Shown here: positions 15,347 to 24,684 of the stretch, piece by piece
Layout: every line of letters starts with the position of its first letter
How positions within the stretch are numbered: the first letter of the stretch is position 1
DNA from: Pedobacter cryotolerans
Lineage (GTDB): Bacteria > Bacteroidota > Bacteroidia > Sphingobacteriales > Sphingobacteriaceae
Assembly: GCF_005116475.1 (NCBI RefSeq)
Contig: NZ_SWBO01000009.1
Span: 94,167-158,166 of the forward strand
DNA: 64,000 nt
Direction of reading: 5' to 3'
The notes under the pieces: generated by a model
What the model saw: only the letters and a program-made list of their open reading frames with translations
Databases searched by the model: none
What the model was told of the DNA's origin: nothing
Made by a program: the position numbers and the translations under genes

Positions 15347-16348
15347 ATGAACATTGCAATAAATGGATTTGGCCGAATTGGGCGAACCTTTCTTCGTACT
15401 GCACTTAAACGTAAAATTAATGTTGTAGCCATCAACGATTTAACTGCTCCAGCTACACTTGCTCATCTTTTTAAATATGATTCTGTTCATGGTGTTTACC
15501 CTGGAGATATCACTTATACCGATACATCAATTATTATAGATGGATTTATCATCAATGTTTACGCCGAAAAAGATCCTCTTCAATTACCTTGGGCAGCGCT
15601 CAATGTTGATCTAGTGATAGAATCTACAGGTAAATTTACAGATAGAAGCAAAGCCAACTTGCATATTCTTGCAGGGGCAAAACAAGTAATTATCTCTGCC
15701 CCAGCTACAGATTCATCCATCCCTATGGTAGTTATAGGGGTTAATGATGATCATGTTGATTTAAATTCACCTATTTTATCTAATGCCTCATGTACTACAA
15801 ACAATGTGGCGCCAATGGTTAAAATTTTAGATGATAATTGGGGAGTTGAAGAAGGATATATCACCACCATTCACTCGATGACAGGAGATCAAAATTTACA
15901 TGACTCGCCTCATAAAGATTTGCGAAGGGCAAGAGCGGCTTCATCATCTATTATACCTACCTCAACGGGTGCCGCAAAAGCAATTACTCATATTTTTCCT
16001 CATTTAGAGGGTAAATTAGGTGGAGCAGGTATCCGTGTACCGGTTTTAAACGGTTCATTAACAGATTTTACCTGTGTTTTAAAAAATAAAACTACGATCG
16101 ATCAAATTAACGAAGCCTTTAAAGCAGCATCTTTAATAAAAATGAAATCGATTATTGAGTATACTGAAGACCCAATTGTTTCCGTTGATATTATTAATAA
16201 TCCACATTCTTGTATATTTGATTCTCAGTTAACTTCCATTGTGGGCGATTTGGTAAAAGTTGTAGGTTGGTACGATAACGAATCAGGCTATTCTAATCGT
16301 TTAGCAGATTTGATAGAGAAAATAAATGCGCATAAAGCATCGGCTTAA
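15347..16348 (+). CDS. gap: Type I glyceraldehyde-3-phosphate dehydrogenase
   Basis: This 333-residue enzyme oxidises glyceraldehyde 3-phosphate to 1,3-bisphosphoglycerate with NAD and phosphate in the cytoplasm. The NAD-binding loop is INGFGRIGR at residues 5-13. The catalytic cysteine is Cys149 in NASCTTN, the canonical position. The downstream HSMTGDQNLHDSPH and WYDNESGYSNR segments also fit the family. Many GAPDHs read HSYTxDQ where this one has HSMTGDQ. Length is standard. It lies upstream of a GNAT gene (11 bases) and pgk, so two consecutive glycolytic enzymes are probably co-expressed. Confidence 0.96.
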   Translation: MNIAINGFGRIGRTFLRTALKRKINVVAINDLTAPATLAHLFKYDSVHGVYPGDITYTDTSIIIDGFIINVYAEKDPLQLPWAALNVDLVIESTGKFTDRSKANLHILAGAKQVIISAPATDSSIPMVVIGVNDDHVDLNSPILSNASCTTNNVAPMVKILDDNWGVEEGYITTIHSMTGDQNLHDSPHKDLRRARAASSSIIPTSTGAAKAITHIFPHLEGKLGGAGIRVPVLNGSLTDFTCVLKNKTTIDQINEAFKAASLIKMKSIIEYTEDPIVSVDIINNPHSCIFDSQLTSIVGDLVKVVGWYDNESGYSNRLADLIEKINAHKASA

Positions 16349-16359
16349 ATATTTGTTAA

Positions 16360-16797
16360 ATGGTTAAATTTATTCCACTTGAGCTTACTTTAGGGTTAAG
16401 AAGTAAGGTATTAAGAAATGATATTCCTTTAGAAGAATGTACTTTTGATACAGACCAAATTGAAGGTGTGTTTCATTTGGGCTATTCTATTGAACATGAA
16501 ATAACCACAGTGGCAACATTTTTTCCGAACAATACTATTAATGAGGATAAATTAGGTTATCAACTGCGAGGAATGGCAACCGACCCACTTTTTGCAGGTA
16601 AAGGATTTGGGAAACAACTTATAAATTTTGCTGTTGATTATATTAAAACAACAAACGCCGACTATATTTGGTGTAATGCTAGAAGTTCGGCTATTAAATT
16701 CTATGAAAAATTAGGATTCGAGATAATTTCAGATGAATTTGAAATTTCTGGGGTTGGGCCTCACTATAAAATGATTTTAAAACTAAATAAGATATGA
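16360..16797 (+). CDS. GNAT family N-acetyltransferase
   Basis: This 145-residue protein has a GNAT fold. The acetyl-CoA binding motif A is [21 protein letters not shown] (near residues 67-87), with the G-K-G-F-G-K loop that holds the CoA pyrophosphate. The C-terminal [18 protein letters not shown] segment is the classic motif B with its tyrosine. The substrate cannot be told from the sequence. It sits between gap (11 bases away) and pgk (4-base ATGA overlap), so it is embedded in a glycolytic operon. A link to glycolysis, for example protein or metabolite acetylation, would be speculation. Confidence 0.85.
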   Translation: MVKFIPLELTLGLRSKVLRNDIPLEECTFDTDQIEGVFHLGYSIEHEITTVATFFPNNTINEDKLGYQLRGMATDPLFAGKGFGKQLINFAVDYIKTTNADYIWCNARSSAIKFYEKLGFEIISDEFEISGVGPHYKMILKLNKI

Positions 16798-17984
16798 ATA
16801 CGATCGATCAAATAAACTTTAAAGATAAAAAAGCATTGATAAGGGTAGATTTTAATGTGCCTTTAGATAAAGAATTTAACATAACAGATGATAAACGAAT
16901 GCGAGCTGCCATGCCTACCATCACTAAAATTTTAAATGATGGTGGTTCTGTAGTTTTAATGTCGCATTTAGGTAGGCCAAAAGGTGGTCCAGAAGATAAA
17001 TATTCGCTAAAACACATTTTAGGAGATTTATCTAGAATGTTAGATTTAGAAGTGAAATTTGCTACAGATTGTATTGGAGCTGATGCGGAAAAGCAAGCGA
17101 AAAATCTTTTTCCGGGAGAAGTGTTGTTGTTAGAGAATTTACGTTTTCATCCACAGGAAGAAAAAGGTGATGTTGCTTTTGCAGAGAAATTATCGAAATT
17201 AGGAAATGTTTATGTAAATGATGCTTTCGGTACAGCCCATCGTGCTCATGCATCAACCACAATAATAGCGCAATTTTTTCCTAACGCTAAATATTTCGGT
17301 TATTTAATGGCTGAGGAATTGAAAAATGCAGAAAAAGTAAACCATGGCGCAGCAAAACCTTTTACTGCAATTATGGGTGGTGCTAAAGTTTCTGATAAAA
17401 TTTTGTTGATTGAAAGTTTGTTAGACAAAGTAGACAACCTGATTATTGGTGGAGGTATGGCTTATACTTTTGCTAAAGCGCAGGGCGGAGAAATTGGCAC
17501 CTCTCTTTTAGAAGAAGATAGAATGGCTTTGTGTTTAGAATTAATGGATAAAGCAAAGGCAAAAGGGGTGAATTTAATCCTTCCGGTAGATACCGTAATA
17601 GCTGATAAGTTTGATAACGATGCTGCTAAAGATCAGGTAGATAGTGGTCATATTCCGGCAGATTGGATGGGATTAGATATTGGTACAAAATCAGTAGAAT
17701 TATTTACAGAAACTATCAAAAATTCTAAAACATTATTGTGGAACGGACCAATGGGTGTTTTTGAAATGGCAAATTTTGAACAAGGTACCAAAGCTATAGC
17801 TGAAGCGGTTGTTGCAGCTACAAAAAATGGTGCCTTCTCATTAATTGGTGGTGGCGATTCAGCCGCTGCAATTGCTAAATTCGGATTAGAAGATGAAGTA
17901 AGCTATGTTTCTACAGGTGGTGGTGCCTTGTTAGAATACATGGAAGGCAAAGAATTGCCAGGAGTGAAAGCGATACAAAGTTAG
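16794..17984 (+). CDS. pgk: Phosphoglycerate kinase
   Basis: This 396-residue cytoplasmic enzyme transfers the acyl phosphate of 1,3-bisphosphoglycerate to ADP, the step after GAPDH. The N-terminal motif [15 protein letters not shown] and the basic patch SHLGRPKG bind the phosphoglycerate. [16 protein letters not shown] and [10 protein letters not shown] follow. The C-terminal nucleotide-binding region has WNGPMGVFE and the glycine-rich [11 protein letters not shown]. Length and motif order are standard. Its ATG overlaps the TGA of the GNAT gene. A repeat element begins 6 bases after the stop, and no separate terminator is clear; the palindromes in that repeat may end transcription. Confidence 0.97.
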   Translation: MNTIDQINFKDKKALIRVDFNVPLDKEFNITDDKRMRAAMPTITKILNDGGSVVLMSHLGRPKGGPEDKYSLKHILGDLSRMLDLEVKFATDCIGADAEKQAKNLFPGEVLLLENLRFHPQEEKGDVAFAEKLSKLGNVYVNDAFGTAHRAHASTTIIAQFFPNAKYFGYLMAEELKNAEKVNHGAAKPFTAIMGGAKVSDKILLIESLLDKVDNLIIGGGMAYTFAKAQGGEIGTSLLEEDRMALCLELMDKAKAKGVNLILPVDTVIADKFDNDAAKDQVDSGHIPADWMGLDIGTKSVELFTETIKNSKTLLWNGPMGVFEMANFEQGTKAIAEAVVAATKNGAFSLIGGGDSAAAIAKFGLEDEVSYVSTGGGALLEYMEGKELPGVKAIQS

Positions 17985-17989
17985 ATTCT

Positions 17990-18170
17990 GTCATCCGATG
18001 ACTATGTGCTATTTGCCTTTGTCATCGGACGACTAAATATCGAAACCTATTTTTAGTCATCCAATGAAACTTTCCTTGATTTATTATTCATCGGATGAAA
18101 TACACTCGTAATTCGATGACTACCCGCTATTTGCCTTTGTCATCGGGGGCCTAATTATAAATACCTATTA
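17990..18170. repeat. REP-like palindromic repeat, two units, downstream of pgk
   Basis: Unit 1 (17990-18100) carries GTCATCCGATGAC, a variant palindrome GTCATCGGACGAC and a final ATTCATCGGATGA. Unit 2 (18112-18170) is a shorter relative with CGATGACTACCCGC and TTTGTCATCGGGGGCC. Unit 1 has a close copy in the same orientation at 19002-19113, on the other side of the transposase gene. Palindromes of this kind beside such a gene are the expected substrate repeats of REP-associated tyrosine transposases. Confidence 0.8.
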
Positions 18171-18218
18171 TTTTATTAATAGTATGAGCCGTTTTTATAG
18201 TTTAATTGATTTAGAGTT

Positions 18219-18839
18219 TCAAAAAATACCTAAGAGCATTTTTTCTGAAATCAAATGCTCACCTTCTCTAATAAAATCATCTTTTTCAATACCCGAATGT
18301 TCGTAAAAAAGACTTTGATTACACAAGCTGCCATTTCTCATTCCGATGTAATCAAGATAAGATGAAAATTTCCAATCTTTTAAGTCCGTAATTAAACCAG
18401 CTTTTAGCGGGTTCTGATGAATATAATGTGTGCATATTGATAAATAATTTATCGTGTCATTGGCATTTATTTCTAATTTTTTGGCTTTTGTTTTTTGTTG
18501 AAAAAGTGATCCCGTAAAACACTCTTGTTTTTGAAGAGCTCTGGTGTAAGACCTTAAAACTATGGCAATCGCTTTGTTTAAAGATTTTTGTCCGATTTTC
18601 TTTGCGATATTCGTATCCCTATCCTTAATATAAATTATAAAGTGGAAGTGATTAGGCATTAAACAGTAGGATAAAATCTCACAAAATGGAAGAATTTCTG
18701 TTCTAATCTTTCTTAGAAAAAATAAGTAATTCTCTTCGCTAAAAAAGATTTGCTGTTTGTTGTTGCCTCTATTATAAAGATGATAAAACTTTCCCTCTGT
18801 AAATTCCATAAACAAATGATTTATTGGTAATCTTAACAT
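18219..18839 (-). CDS. REP-associated tyrosine transposase (RAYT, Y1/HUH family)
   Basis: This protein of up to 206 residues is a TnpA-REP type HUH nuclease. It has YHLYNRGNN near residue 19, the metal-binding MPNHFHFII (HxH at residues 64 and 66), and Tyr139 in YIHQNPLKAGL, which should be the nucleophile that bonds covalently to cut DNA. The start could be ATG 18839, or ATG 18809 (MEFTEGKFYHLY), which sits closer to the family's usual beginning. RAYTs are domesticated single-copy relatives of IS200/IS605 transposases that process REP palindromes. Matching palindromic repeats lie on both sides of this gene. It looks intact. Confidence 0.9.
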   Translation of the reverse strand: MLRLPINHLFMEFTEGKFYHLYNRGNNKQQIFFSEENYLFFLRKIRTEILPFCEILSYCLMPNHFHFIIYIKDRDTNIAKKIGQKSLNKAIAIVLRSYTRALQKQECFTGSLFQQKTKAKKLEINANDTINYLSICTHYIHQNPLKAGLITDLKDWKFSSYLDYIGMRNGSLCNQSLFYEHSGIEKDDFIREGEHLISEKMLLGIF

Positions 18840-18872
18840 AAATTATAGATTAAAGCAAATGCTTGAATCTAA

Positions 18873-18884
18873 GTCATCGATGAC
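18873..18884. repeat. GTCATCGATGAC perfect palindrome near the RAYT start
   Basis: This 12-bp perfect palindrome lies 33 bases upstream of the transposase start and shares the GTCATC/GATGAC half-sites of the flanking REP-like units. It may be a minimal repeat core or a binding site through which the transposase controls its own expression. Confidence 0.5.
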
Positions 18885-19001
18885 TAATGACAAGCAGAAA
18901 TCTTTTTCCTTCCCCCCACGTTAGATCTATTTGTTAAACAAAATTAAATTCTGTTTAACAATCTGCAAATAACTTTCAACAAACTTACGATGACATAAAC
19001 T

Positions 19002-19113
19002 CGTCATCCTATGACTATGTGCTATTCGCCATTGTCATCGGACGACTAAATATCGAAACCTCTTTTTAGTCATCCGATGAAACCTTTCTATCGATTTATT
19101 ATTCATCGGATGA
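19002..19113. repeat. REP-like palindromic repeat, third unit, upstream of mraZ
   Basis: This copy closely matches unit 1 at 17990-18100 in the same orientation, including ATGACTATGTGCTATT, GTCATCGGACGACTAAATAT and the closing ATTCATCGGATGAC. The two copies bracket the transposase gene. The rest of the spacer (18885-19001 and 19114-19187) has no gene. Confidence 0.8.
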
Positions 19114-19187
19114 CAACCCACTAGGTTCCCCACTCAAAATGTGCCAATGTGGGATAAATTTACAGGTTTTTACATGTTGATAACTTT

Positions 19188-19223
19188 TTTGTGGTAAAAA
19201 GTGGTAAAAAGTGGTAGAAGTGT
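19188..19223 (+). promoter_or_regulatory. MraZ-box-like tandem operator in front of mraZ
   Basis: GTGGTA occurs at 19191, 19201 and 19211 with an exact 10-bp period, and two of these fall in AAAGTGG (19198-19204 and 19208-19214). A fourth AAGTGT follows at 19218. MraZ is known to bind short tandem boxes with a 10-bp period upstream of its own operon (TGGGN in E. coli, AAAGTG[T/G] in Mollicutes), so autoregulation is the natural reading. A near-match to a -7 element, TAACTTTT, lies at 19181-19188. Confidence 0.7.
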
Positions 19224-19229
19224 TTTATT

Positions 19230-19254
19230 TTTACACTACATTAAAAAGTGTAAA
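19230..19254 (+). promoter_or_regulatory. Leader hairpin before the mraZ start codon
   Basis: TTTACACT (19230-19237) pairs perfectly with AGTGTAAA (19247-19254) around a 9-base loop, ending 7 bases before the mraZ ATG. The right arm also contains AAAGTGT, another MraZ-box-like sequence. It could affect translation initiation or be an extra operator site. Confidence 0.45.
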
Positions 19255-19261
19255 GACCGTA

Positions 19262-19732
19262 ATGACTCAACTGATAGGAGAATTTGATTGTAAATTGGAT
19301 GCGAAAGGGCGCTTAAGTGTGCCTTCTTCGTTGAAGAAGCAATTGCCTGATGTTGAGCGTGATGGACTGATTGTTAGTCGTGGTTTTGAACAAAATTTAA
19401 TCATTTACCCAAAAAAAGTTTGGGAAGGCATTGTTGCCGAGATGATGAAGTTGAATATGTATGTGCCTGAAAACAGGGATTTCGTTCGTAAGTTTCAGCG
19501 CGGTGCAACCGAACTTTCTTTAGATGCTGCTGGAAGGGTTTTAATACCTAAATCATTAACCGATTTCGCTAAAATTGGTTCTGAAGTGGTTTTAGCTTGT
19601 CAATTAGATAGGGTAGAGGTTTGGGATAAGAAAGCTTATGATGATTTATTTAATGATTCGCCTGAGGATTTTGCAGCACTAGCGCAAAAAGTAATGGGTG
19701 GTAATAATGGGAGGATAGGAGATGGAGCATAA
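19262..19732 (+). CDS. mraZ: Transcriptional regulator / division cluster protein MraZ
   Basis: MraZ is an AbrB-like DNA-binding protein that forms rings and represses the division and cell-wall cluster it begins. I start it at ATG 19262 (MTQLIGEFDCKLDAKGRLSVP), because this matches the family N-terminus and longer frames would read through the leader hairpin and operator; the result is 156 residues. Both half-domains show their DxxGR signature: KLDAKGRLSVPSSLK near residue 10 and LDAAGRVLIPKSL near residue 85. The tandem GTGGTA repeats upstream fit its own operator. Its end overlaps rsmH by 11 bases. Confidence 0.95.
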   Translation: MTQLIGEFDCKLDAKGRLSVPSSLKKQLPDVERDGLIVSRGFEQNLIIYPKKVWEGIVAEMMKLNMYVPENRDFVRKFQRGATELSLDAAGRVLIPKSLTDFAKIGSEVVLACQLDRVEVWDKKAYDDLFNDSPEDFAALAQKVMGGNNGRIGDGA

Positions 19733-20627
19733 TTACCATGTGCCAGTGATGTTAAAAGAGTGTATTGAAGGTTTAAATATCAATCCCTCTGGTGTATATG
19801 TTGATGTAACTTTTGGTGGCGGAGGTCATTCTAGAGAAATTTTAAAAAATTTAGGAAAAGATGGGGTGCTGATTGCATTTGATCAAGATCCTGATGCGCA
19901 AAGAAATAAAATTGATGATCCGAGGTTTAAATTTGTAGATCAAAACTTTGGTTTTCTTAAAAATAACTTGCGTTTATTGGGTTATAAACAAGTGGATGGG
20001 ATTTTGGCAGATCTTGGTGTTTCTTCTCATCAGTTTAACGAGCCAAGCAGAGGTTTCTCTACTCGTTTTGATGCTGATTTAGATATGCGGATGGATAAGC
20101 ATCGTCCTTTAACCGCTGCTGTAGTTTTAAATACTTATGCAGAAGATAAGTTGCATAAAATTTTCGGTATTTACGGCGAAGTTAAAAATGCAAAATCGTT
20201 AGCAGCTACCATTGTTGCTTCTCGTGTAAATAAATCGATTGTAACCTTGGCCGATTTTAAGGCCATCATTGCGGCTCATATCCCGAAAGGAAAAGAAAAT
20301 AAATACATGGCGCAAGTTTTTCAGGCGCTCAGAATAGAAGTGAATGCGGAGATAGATGTATTGGAAAGTTTTTTAGAGCAAACTGAAGCCGTTTTAAAAC
20401 CAGGTGGTCGTTTGGTGGTAATGTCTTATCACTCATTAGAAGATAGGCCTGTAAAAAGTTTCATCGCCAAAGGCAAATTTAGAGGTGATGTAGAGAAAGA
20501 TTTTTTTGGAAACGAGCAAAAACCATTTAAATCGATCACTCGAAAAGCTGTTGTGGCTAATGAAGAGGAATTGAGCATTAACAGTCGTGCTCGTAGTGCG
20601 AAACTTAGAATTGGTGAAAGATTATGA
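19722..20627 (+). CDS. rsmH: 16S rRNA (cytosine-1402-N4) methyltransferase
   Basis: This 301-residue enzyme (formerly MraW) methylates C1402 of 16S rRNA with SAM. It opens YHVPVMLKECIEGLNI and has the SAM-binding loop VDVTFGGGGHSREIL near residue 28. ADLGVSSHQFNEPSRGFS and the C-terminal MSYHSLEDRPVKSFI motif are both diagnostic. A strong GGAGG lies 7 bases before its ATG, within the end of mraZ, which supports this start. It overlaps mraZ by 11 bases and shares an ATGA junction with the FtsL-like gene. All expected motifs are present. Confidence 0.97.
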   Translation: MEHNYHVPVMLKECIEGLNINPSGVYVDVTFGGGGHSREILKNLGKDGVLIAFDQDPDAQRNKIDDPRFKFVDQNFGFLKNNLRLLGYKQVDGILADLGVSSHQFNEPSRGFSTRFDADLDMRMDKHRPLTAAVVLNTYAEDKLHKIFGIYGEVKNAKSLAATIVASRVNKSIVTLADFKAIIAAHIPKGKENKYMAQVFQALRIEVNAEIDVLESFLEQTEAVLKPGGRLVVMSYHSLEDRPVKSFIAKGKFRGDVEKDFFGNEQKPFKSITRKAVVANEEELSINSRARSAKLRIGERL

Positions 20628-21046
20628 ATAACCAATTTAGAAAAAGGATAGAAGAGCAAGAGGAGGAAGAAATTCATCTTGTTGAGGAAGAGCCAAAGCC
20701 AAAAGCTGCAGTTAAGGAGGGGAGTACTACTGCTTTTTTTAGAAAGCTATTTGTAGATGGTGTGGTTACTAAAGAATCGGCTACGGATATGTTGCCTTTT
20801 ATCATTTTCTTATGTGTTTTGGTAATGATTTACATCGCCAATAGCCACATGGCAATGAAAAATATAAGAAGTATAGATAAGTTAAGTAAGGAAGTAAAAG
20901 TGCTCAATTGGGAATATAAATCATTTAAAGCTGATTTAATGTTCAAGAGCAAATTAACCGAAGTGGCAGCGAAAGTAGACACCTTAGGTTTAAAAGAATT
21001 AATAGAACCGCCAAAAAAATTAGTAATCAACAGAGATGAACATTAG
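20624..21046 (+). CDS. ftsL: FtsL-like bitopic division protein
   Basis: This 140-residue protein has an acidic N-terminal cytoplasmic tail (EEQEEEEIHLVEEEPKPK), one membrane span around residues 60-74 (FIIFLCVLVMIYIA), and a periplasmic heptad-rich segment (IRSIDKLSKEVKVLNWEYKSFKADL) suited to a coiled coil. FtsL diverges widely in sequence, so the name rests on topology, size and position between rsmH and ftsI, which is the constant place of ftsL. It should bridge FtsQ and FtsI in the divisome. The tail is longer than in E. coli FtsL (121 residues). It overlaps ftsI by 11 bases. Confidence 0.8.
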   Translation: MNNQFRKRIEEQEEEEIHLVEEEPKPKAAVKEGSTTAFFRKLFVDGVVTKESATDMLPFIIFLCVLVMIYIANSHMAMKNIRSIDKLSKEVKVLNWEYKSFKADLMFKSKLTEVAAKVDTLGLKELIEPPKKLVINRDEH

Positions 21047-23132
21047 AGCAAACATATTATTAAGGGTATACATCGCTTTCGGGCTTATTGTGCTTTTTGC
21101 CGTTGCTGTTTTATTGAGGTTGGGGCATGTGCAATATGTTCAAGGAGAGAAGTGGGTAAAAATGGCCGATAGTCTTTCGGTAAGAGAATTTGAGATTGAA
21201 GCTGTTCGTGGTAATATTTATTCTAATGATGGTAGTTTATTGGCTACTTCTGTTCCAGAATATGAGCTACGGATGGATATGATTGCGGGTGGAATAGAAA
21301 AAGATGAAGTTTTTTACAGTAAGGTAGATTCTTTAGCTGCTGCATTTGCAGGATTTTTTAAAGATAAAACAGCTAAAGAATATTCAAGGATCTTAAGGAA
21401 TGCCAGAAGAGATAAAATGAGAGCGCTATTGTTAAAACGTAGAGTTTCTTATGAAGATCTTAAAATCATCAAAAAGTTTCCAATGTACAATATGGGAGCT
21501 TACTCTGCTGGATTAAAAGCCGAACAACAAAACAAAAGAATTTTTCCATTTAAAGATTTAGCTGCTAGAACCATTGGTTATAAAAAACCAAATATTAGTG
21601 TGGGTTTAGAAGGTGCTTACGGAAACTATATTGATGGAGAAACTGGTAAACAAATGAGACAGCGAGTTGCTGGCGGTTTATGGATGCCAATTAATAGCGA
21701 TGCAGAAATTGCACCTAGAGATGGCGCTGATATCATTTCAACCATCGATATAAATATGCAAGATTTGGTACAGAATGCTTTAAAAGAGGGCTTAATAAAA
21801 TCTAAAGCACACCACGGAACTGCAATTTTAATGGAAGTGGCAACTGGTGAGATAAGATCTGTAGCAAATTACACTCGGGTAGAAGAAGGCATTTATAAAG
21901 AATCGTTCAATTACGCTATCGCTGGTAATCAGGATCCTGGCTCTACATTTAAATTAGCTTCTTACATGGCGTTGTTAGAGGATAAATTTGTAGATACCAA
22001 TACTTTAGTTAGAACAGGTTGGTACCAAATACCTGGAAAAAGAATTACCGATTCTCATCCTAAAGATGAGATGGTTACGGTAAAAGCAGCTTTTGAGCAT
22101 TCATCAAACGCGGCAATTGCCAAGTTAATCAACGATAATTACAAAGATAACCCAATGAAATTTACCAATCATTTATACGAATGGGGTTTCAATGAAATGT
22201 TAGGTTTACAAATTCCTGGTGAAGCTAAACCAGTGGTGAAAAATATTGAGGCTAACAAAAGCTGGAATAAGAACATGACTTTACCACAAATGGCTTATGG
22301 TTATGAGATGCAGCTAACGCCATTGAAAATGTTAGCTTTTTACAATGCGGTTGCTAACGAAGGAAAATTTGTTTCGCCAATCTTTGTAAAAGAAATTAGA
22401 AGGTTGGGTAATCCAATTGAGCAGTTTAAGGCAAAAGTAATCAATGAAAAAATCTGTTCTGATGTAACGTTGAGTAAAATTAAAGCGATGTTGGAAGGGG
22501 TGGTGCTTAACGGTAGTGGTAAGCAGGTTGTGTACAATCCGCTTTACAAAATTGCTGGTAAAACGGGTACTGCTCAAGTAGCTGATGATGATAGAGGTTA
22601 CAAAGGTAAAAAACAATATCAAGCATCTTTTGTAGGTTATTTTCCTGCAGAGAAACCAAAATATTCTTTAATCGTGGTAATTAATGATCCAAAGGGAGAA
22701 TATTATGGTGCTTTAGTTTCTGGTCCGGTTTTCAGAAAAATTGCTGATAGAATTTACGCTGGTGATGTAAATATGTATAGCGGTGTTAAAGAAAATTTAA
22801 TTGGTAACACAGTTGCTCCTGCTGCTAAAGCTGGGCACAGCAAGGCAACTCGAAAAGTATATAATGCTTTTGGTATTAAAGCGCTTTATGCTGCAAAATC
22901 AGATTACTTCAACACTGTTGATACCAGTAATGGTGTAGCATACCAAGAAAATACACCAATAAAAGGTGTGATGCCAAATATTGCTGGAATGGGTTTAAAA
23001 GACGCCATGTATTTAATCGGCAATGCCGGCTTAAAAGCAAGAGTTAAAGGAAGTGGTAAAGTAATTAAACAATCCATCCTGCCGGGAAGTAGAATTGGCA
23101 AAGGGTTGATGGTAGAGATAGAGTTAAATTAA
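21036..23132 (+). CDS. ftsI: Division-specific transpeptidase (PBP3-like) with C-terminal PASTA domain
   Basis: This 698-residue class B penicillin-binding protein crosslinks septal peptidoglycan. It has one N-terminal membrane anchor (residues 10-28) and a dimerisation/pedestal domain. The transpeptidase domain has the nucleophile motif STFK at 303-306, SSN at 356-358 and KTG at 509-511. A PASTA-like domain occupies about residues 635-698 (GVMPNIAGMGLKDAMYLIGNAGLKARVKG), as in SpoVD-type and Bacteroidota FtsI proteins but not E. coli FtsI. It overlaps ftsL by 11 bases and is followed by a 94-base repeat-bearing gap before murE. Confidence 0.95.
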   Translation: MNIRANILLRVYIAFGLIVLFAVAVLLRLGHVQYVQGEKWVKMADSLSVREFEIEAVRGNIYSNDGSLLATSVPEYELRMDMIAGGIEKDEVFYSKVDSLAAAFAGFFKDKTAKEYSRILRNARRDKMRALLLKRRVSYEDLKIIKKFPMYNMGAYSAGLKAEQQNKRIFPFKDLAARTIGYKKPNISVGLEGAYGNYIDGETGKQMRQRVAGGLWMPINSDAEIAPRDGADIISTIDINMQDLVQNALKEGLIKSKAHHGTAILMEVATGEIRSVANYTRVEEGIYKESFNYAIAGNQDPGSTFKLASYMALLEDKFVDTNTLVRTGWYQIPGKRITDSHPKDEMVTVKAAFEHSSNAAIAKLINDNYKDNPMKFTNHLYEWGFNEMLGLQIPGEAKPVVKNIEANKSWNKNMTLPQMAYGYEMQLTPLKMLAFYNAVANEGKFVSPIFVKEIRRLGNPIEQFKAKVINEKICSDVTLSKIKAMLEGVVLNGSGKQVVYNPLYKIAGKTGTAQVADDDRGYKGKKQYQASFVGYFPAEKPKYSLIVVINDPKGEYYGALVSGPVFRKIADRIYAGDVNMYSGVKENLIGNTVAPAAKAGHSKATRKVYNAFGIKALYAAKSDYFNTVDTSNGVAYQENTPIKGVMPNIAGMGLKDAMYLIGNAGLKARVKGSGKVIKQSILPGSRIGKGLMVEIELN

Positions 23133-23142
23133 AACAAGGTTG

Positions 23143-23213
23143 AATGATTGAATTTTGAATGATTGAATATTTGCAACATGCTAATTCTATCATTCTCTCA
23201 CTCTCTAATTCAA
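23143..23213. repeat. Palindromic intergenic repeat between ftsI and murE
   Basis: The gap holds two copies of TGAATGATTGAAT and, after a short spacer, the roughly complementary ATCATTCTCTCACTCTC and TAATTCAAAATT, so the RNA could fold back. Similar GAATGATTGAATTTTGAATGA sequence recurs between dapA and ligA (38443-38465). It appears to be a dispersed repeat that breaks the otherwise tight cluster. Confidence 0.55.
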
Positions 23214-23226
23214 AATTATAATAAAT

Positions 23227-24684
23227 ATGAAGTTACAAGATTTACTGTACGGAGTAGCGATTAAAAGCTTAGTTGGACAACCAGATATAGAGGTTGCTGA
23301 TTTGGCTTTAGATTCGCGTGCGGTAAAAAATGGAACAATGTTTTTTGCAATTAAAGGTACCGCGGTTGATGGACATCAGTTTATTGCGCAAACTGCAAAA
23401 GCTGGAGCTGCGGCAATTATTTGTGAAGAAATGCCTGCAGAATTTACTGATCTTGTTACCTATGTACAGGTAGAAAATTCTTCAGTTGCTTTAGGTCAGG
23501 TGGCCAGTAATTTTTACGGTAATCCGTCTACAAAACTTAAACTGATTGGCATTACAGGTACGAATGGCAAAACCACAATTGCTACTTTGCTCTTTCAGCT
23601 TTTTAGAGAGTTGGGTTATAATGTTGGATTAATCTCAACTGTTCAAAACCATATTAACGATAATATTATTCCATCAACACACACCACGCCAAACCCAATT
23701 GCATTAAATGCATTGTTAAACGATATGGTTAAGGCCAAATGTGAATATTGCTTTATGGAAGTGAGCTCACACGCGGTTGTACAACACCGTATTGAGGGTT
23801 TAAATTTTGTGGGCGGTATTTTCTCAAATATTACTCACGATCATTTAGATTTTCATAAAACCTTCGATAGTTATCTAAAAGCTAAAAAAACATTTTTTGA
23901 TCAATTGCCAAAATCAACTTTTGCCTTAACTAACGCTGATGATAAAAATGGAATGGTGATGTTGCAAAATACCAAAGCCAGCAAAAAATCTTACGCCTTA
24001 AAACAAATGGCAGATTTTAAAGCAAAGGTAGTTGAAAACAAATTTAGCGGTTTGCATTTGGATATTGATGAGACCGAGGTTTTCTTTAAAATGGTAGGCT
24101 CTTTTAATGCTTATAATTTATTAGCAGCCTATGGAACAGCTATTTTATTAGATCAAGATAAGTTAACTGTACTAACCATTTTAAGTACACTCGCAGGTGC
24201 CGAAGGTAGATTTGATTATACCGTTGCCAAAAGTGGCGTAATCGGGATTGTGGATTATGCACACACACCAGATGCAGTTCAGAACGTGTTAAGCACTATT
24301 GCCAACATCAGAAAAGGAACCGAGCAAGTTATTACTGTTTTAGGTTGTGGTGGCGATAGAGATAAAACTAAACGCCCGATTATGGCACAAGTAGCCTGCG
24401 ATTGGAGCGATAAAGTGATTTTAACATCTGATAACCCACGTACCGAAAATCCTCAAGAAATTATTGCGGAAATGGAAAAAGGCGTTTCTCCAACCAATCA
24501 GCGAAAAACATTAAGCATAGCTGATAGAAGGGAAGCAATAAAAACAGCATGTCACCTAGCAAACCCAGGAGATATCATTCTGGTTGCTGGAAAAGGGCAT
24601 GAAAAATACCAGGAAATTAATGGTGTTAAACATCATTTTGATGATAAAGAAGTATTAACCGAACAACTAAACCAAATCAACTAA
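23227..24684 (+). CDS. murE: UDP-MurNAc-L-Ala-D-Glu:meso-diaminopimelate ligase
   Basis: This 485-residue Mur ligase adds the third residue of the peptidoglycan stem peptide in the cytoplasm. The ATP loop is GTNGKTT at 111-117. The UDP-binding N-terminal domain carries [19 protein letters not shown]. The substrate-specificity motif is DNPR, in [10 protein letters not shown], which selects meso-diaminopimelate rather than lysine. The HAKGHE-like [11 protein letters not shown] stretch near the end is also typical. The sequence thus predicts a DAP-type cell wall, consistent with dapA at 37525. Its stop overlaps the mraY ATG by one base. Confidence 0.97.
   Translation: MKLQDLLYGVAIKSLVGQPDIEVADLALDSRAVKNGTMFFAIKGTAVDGHQFIAQTAKAGAAAIICEEMPAEFTDLVTYVQVENSSVALGQVASNFYGNPSTKLKLIGITGTNGKTTIATLLFQLFRELGYNVGLISTVQNHINDNIIPSTHTTPNPIALNALLNDMVKAKCEYCFMEVSSHAVVQHRIEGLNFVGGIFSNITHDHLDFHKTFDSYLKAKKTFFDQLPKSTFALTNADDKNGMVMLQNTKASKKSYALKQMADFKAKVVENKFSGLHLDIDETEVFFKMVGSFNAYNLLAAYGTAILLDQDKLTVLTILSTLAGAEGRFDYTVAKSGVIGIVDYAHTPDAVQNVLSTIANIRKGTEQVITVLGCGGDRDKTKRPIMAQVACDWSDKVILTSDNPRTENPQEIIAEMEKGVSPTNQRKTLSIADRREAIKTACHLANPGDIILVAGKGHEKYQEINGVKHHFDDKEVLTEQLNQIN

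Noticed and set aside
17990..19113. CRISPR array suggested by spaced direct repeats
   Set aside because: There are only two full units about 1 kb apart with a transposase gene between them. The units are internally palindromic REP-like repeats, and no cas genes are present.
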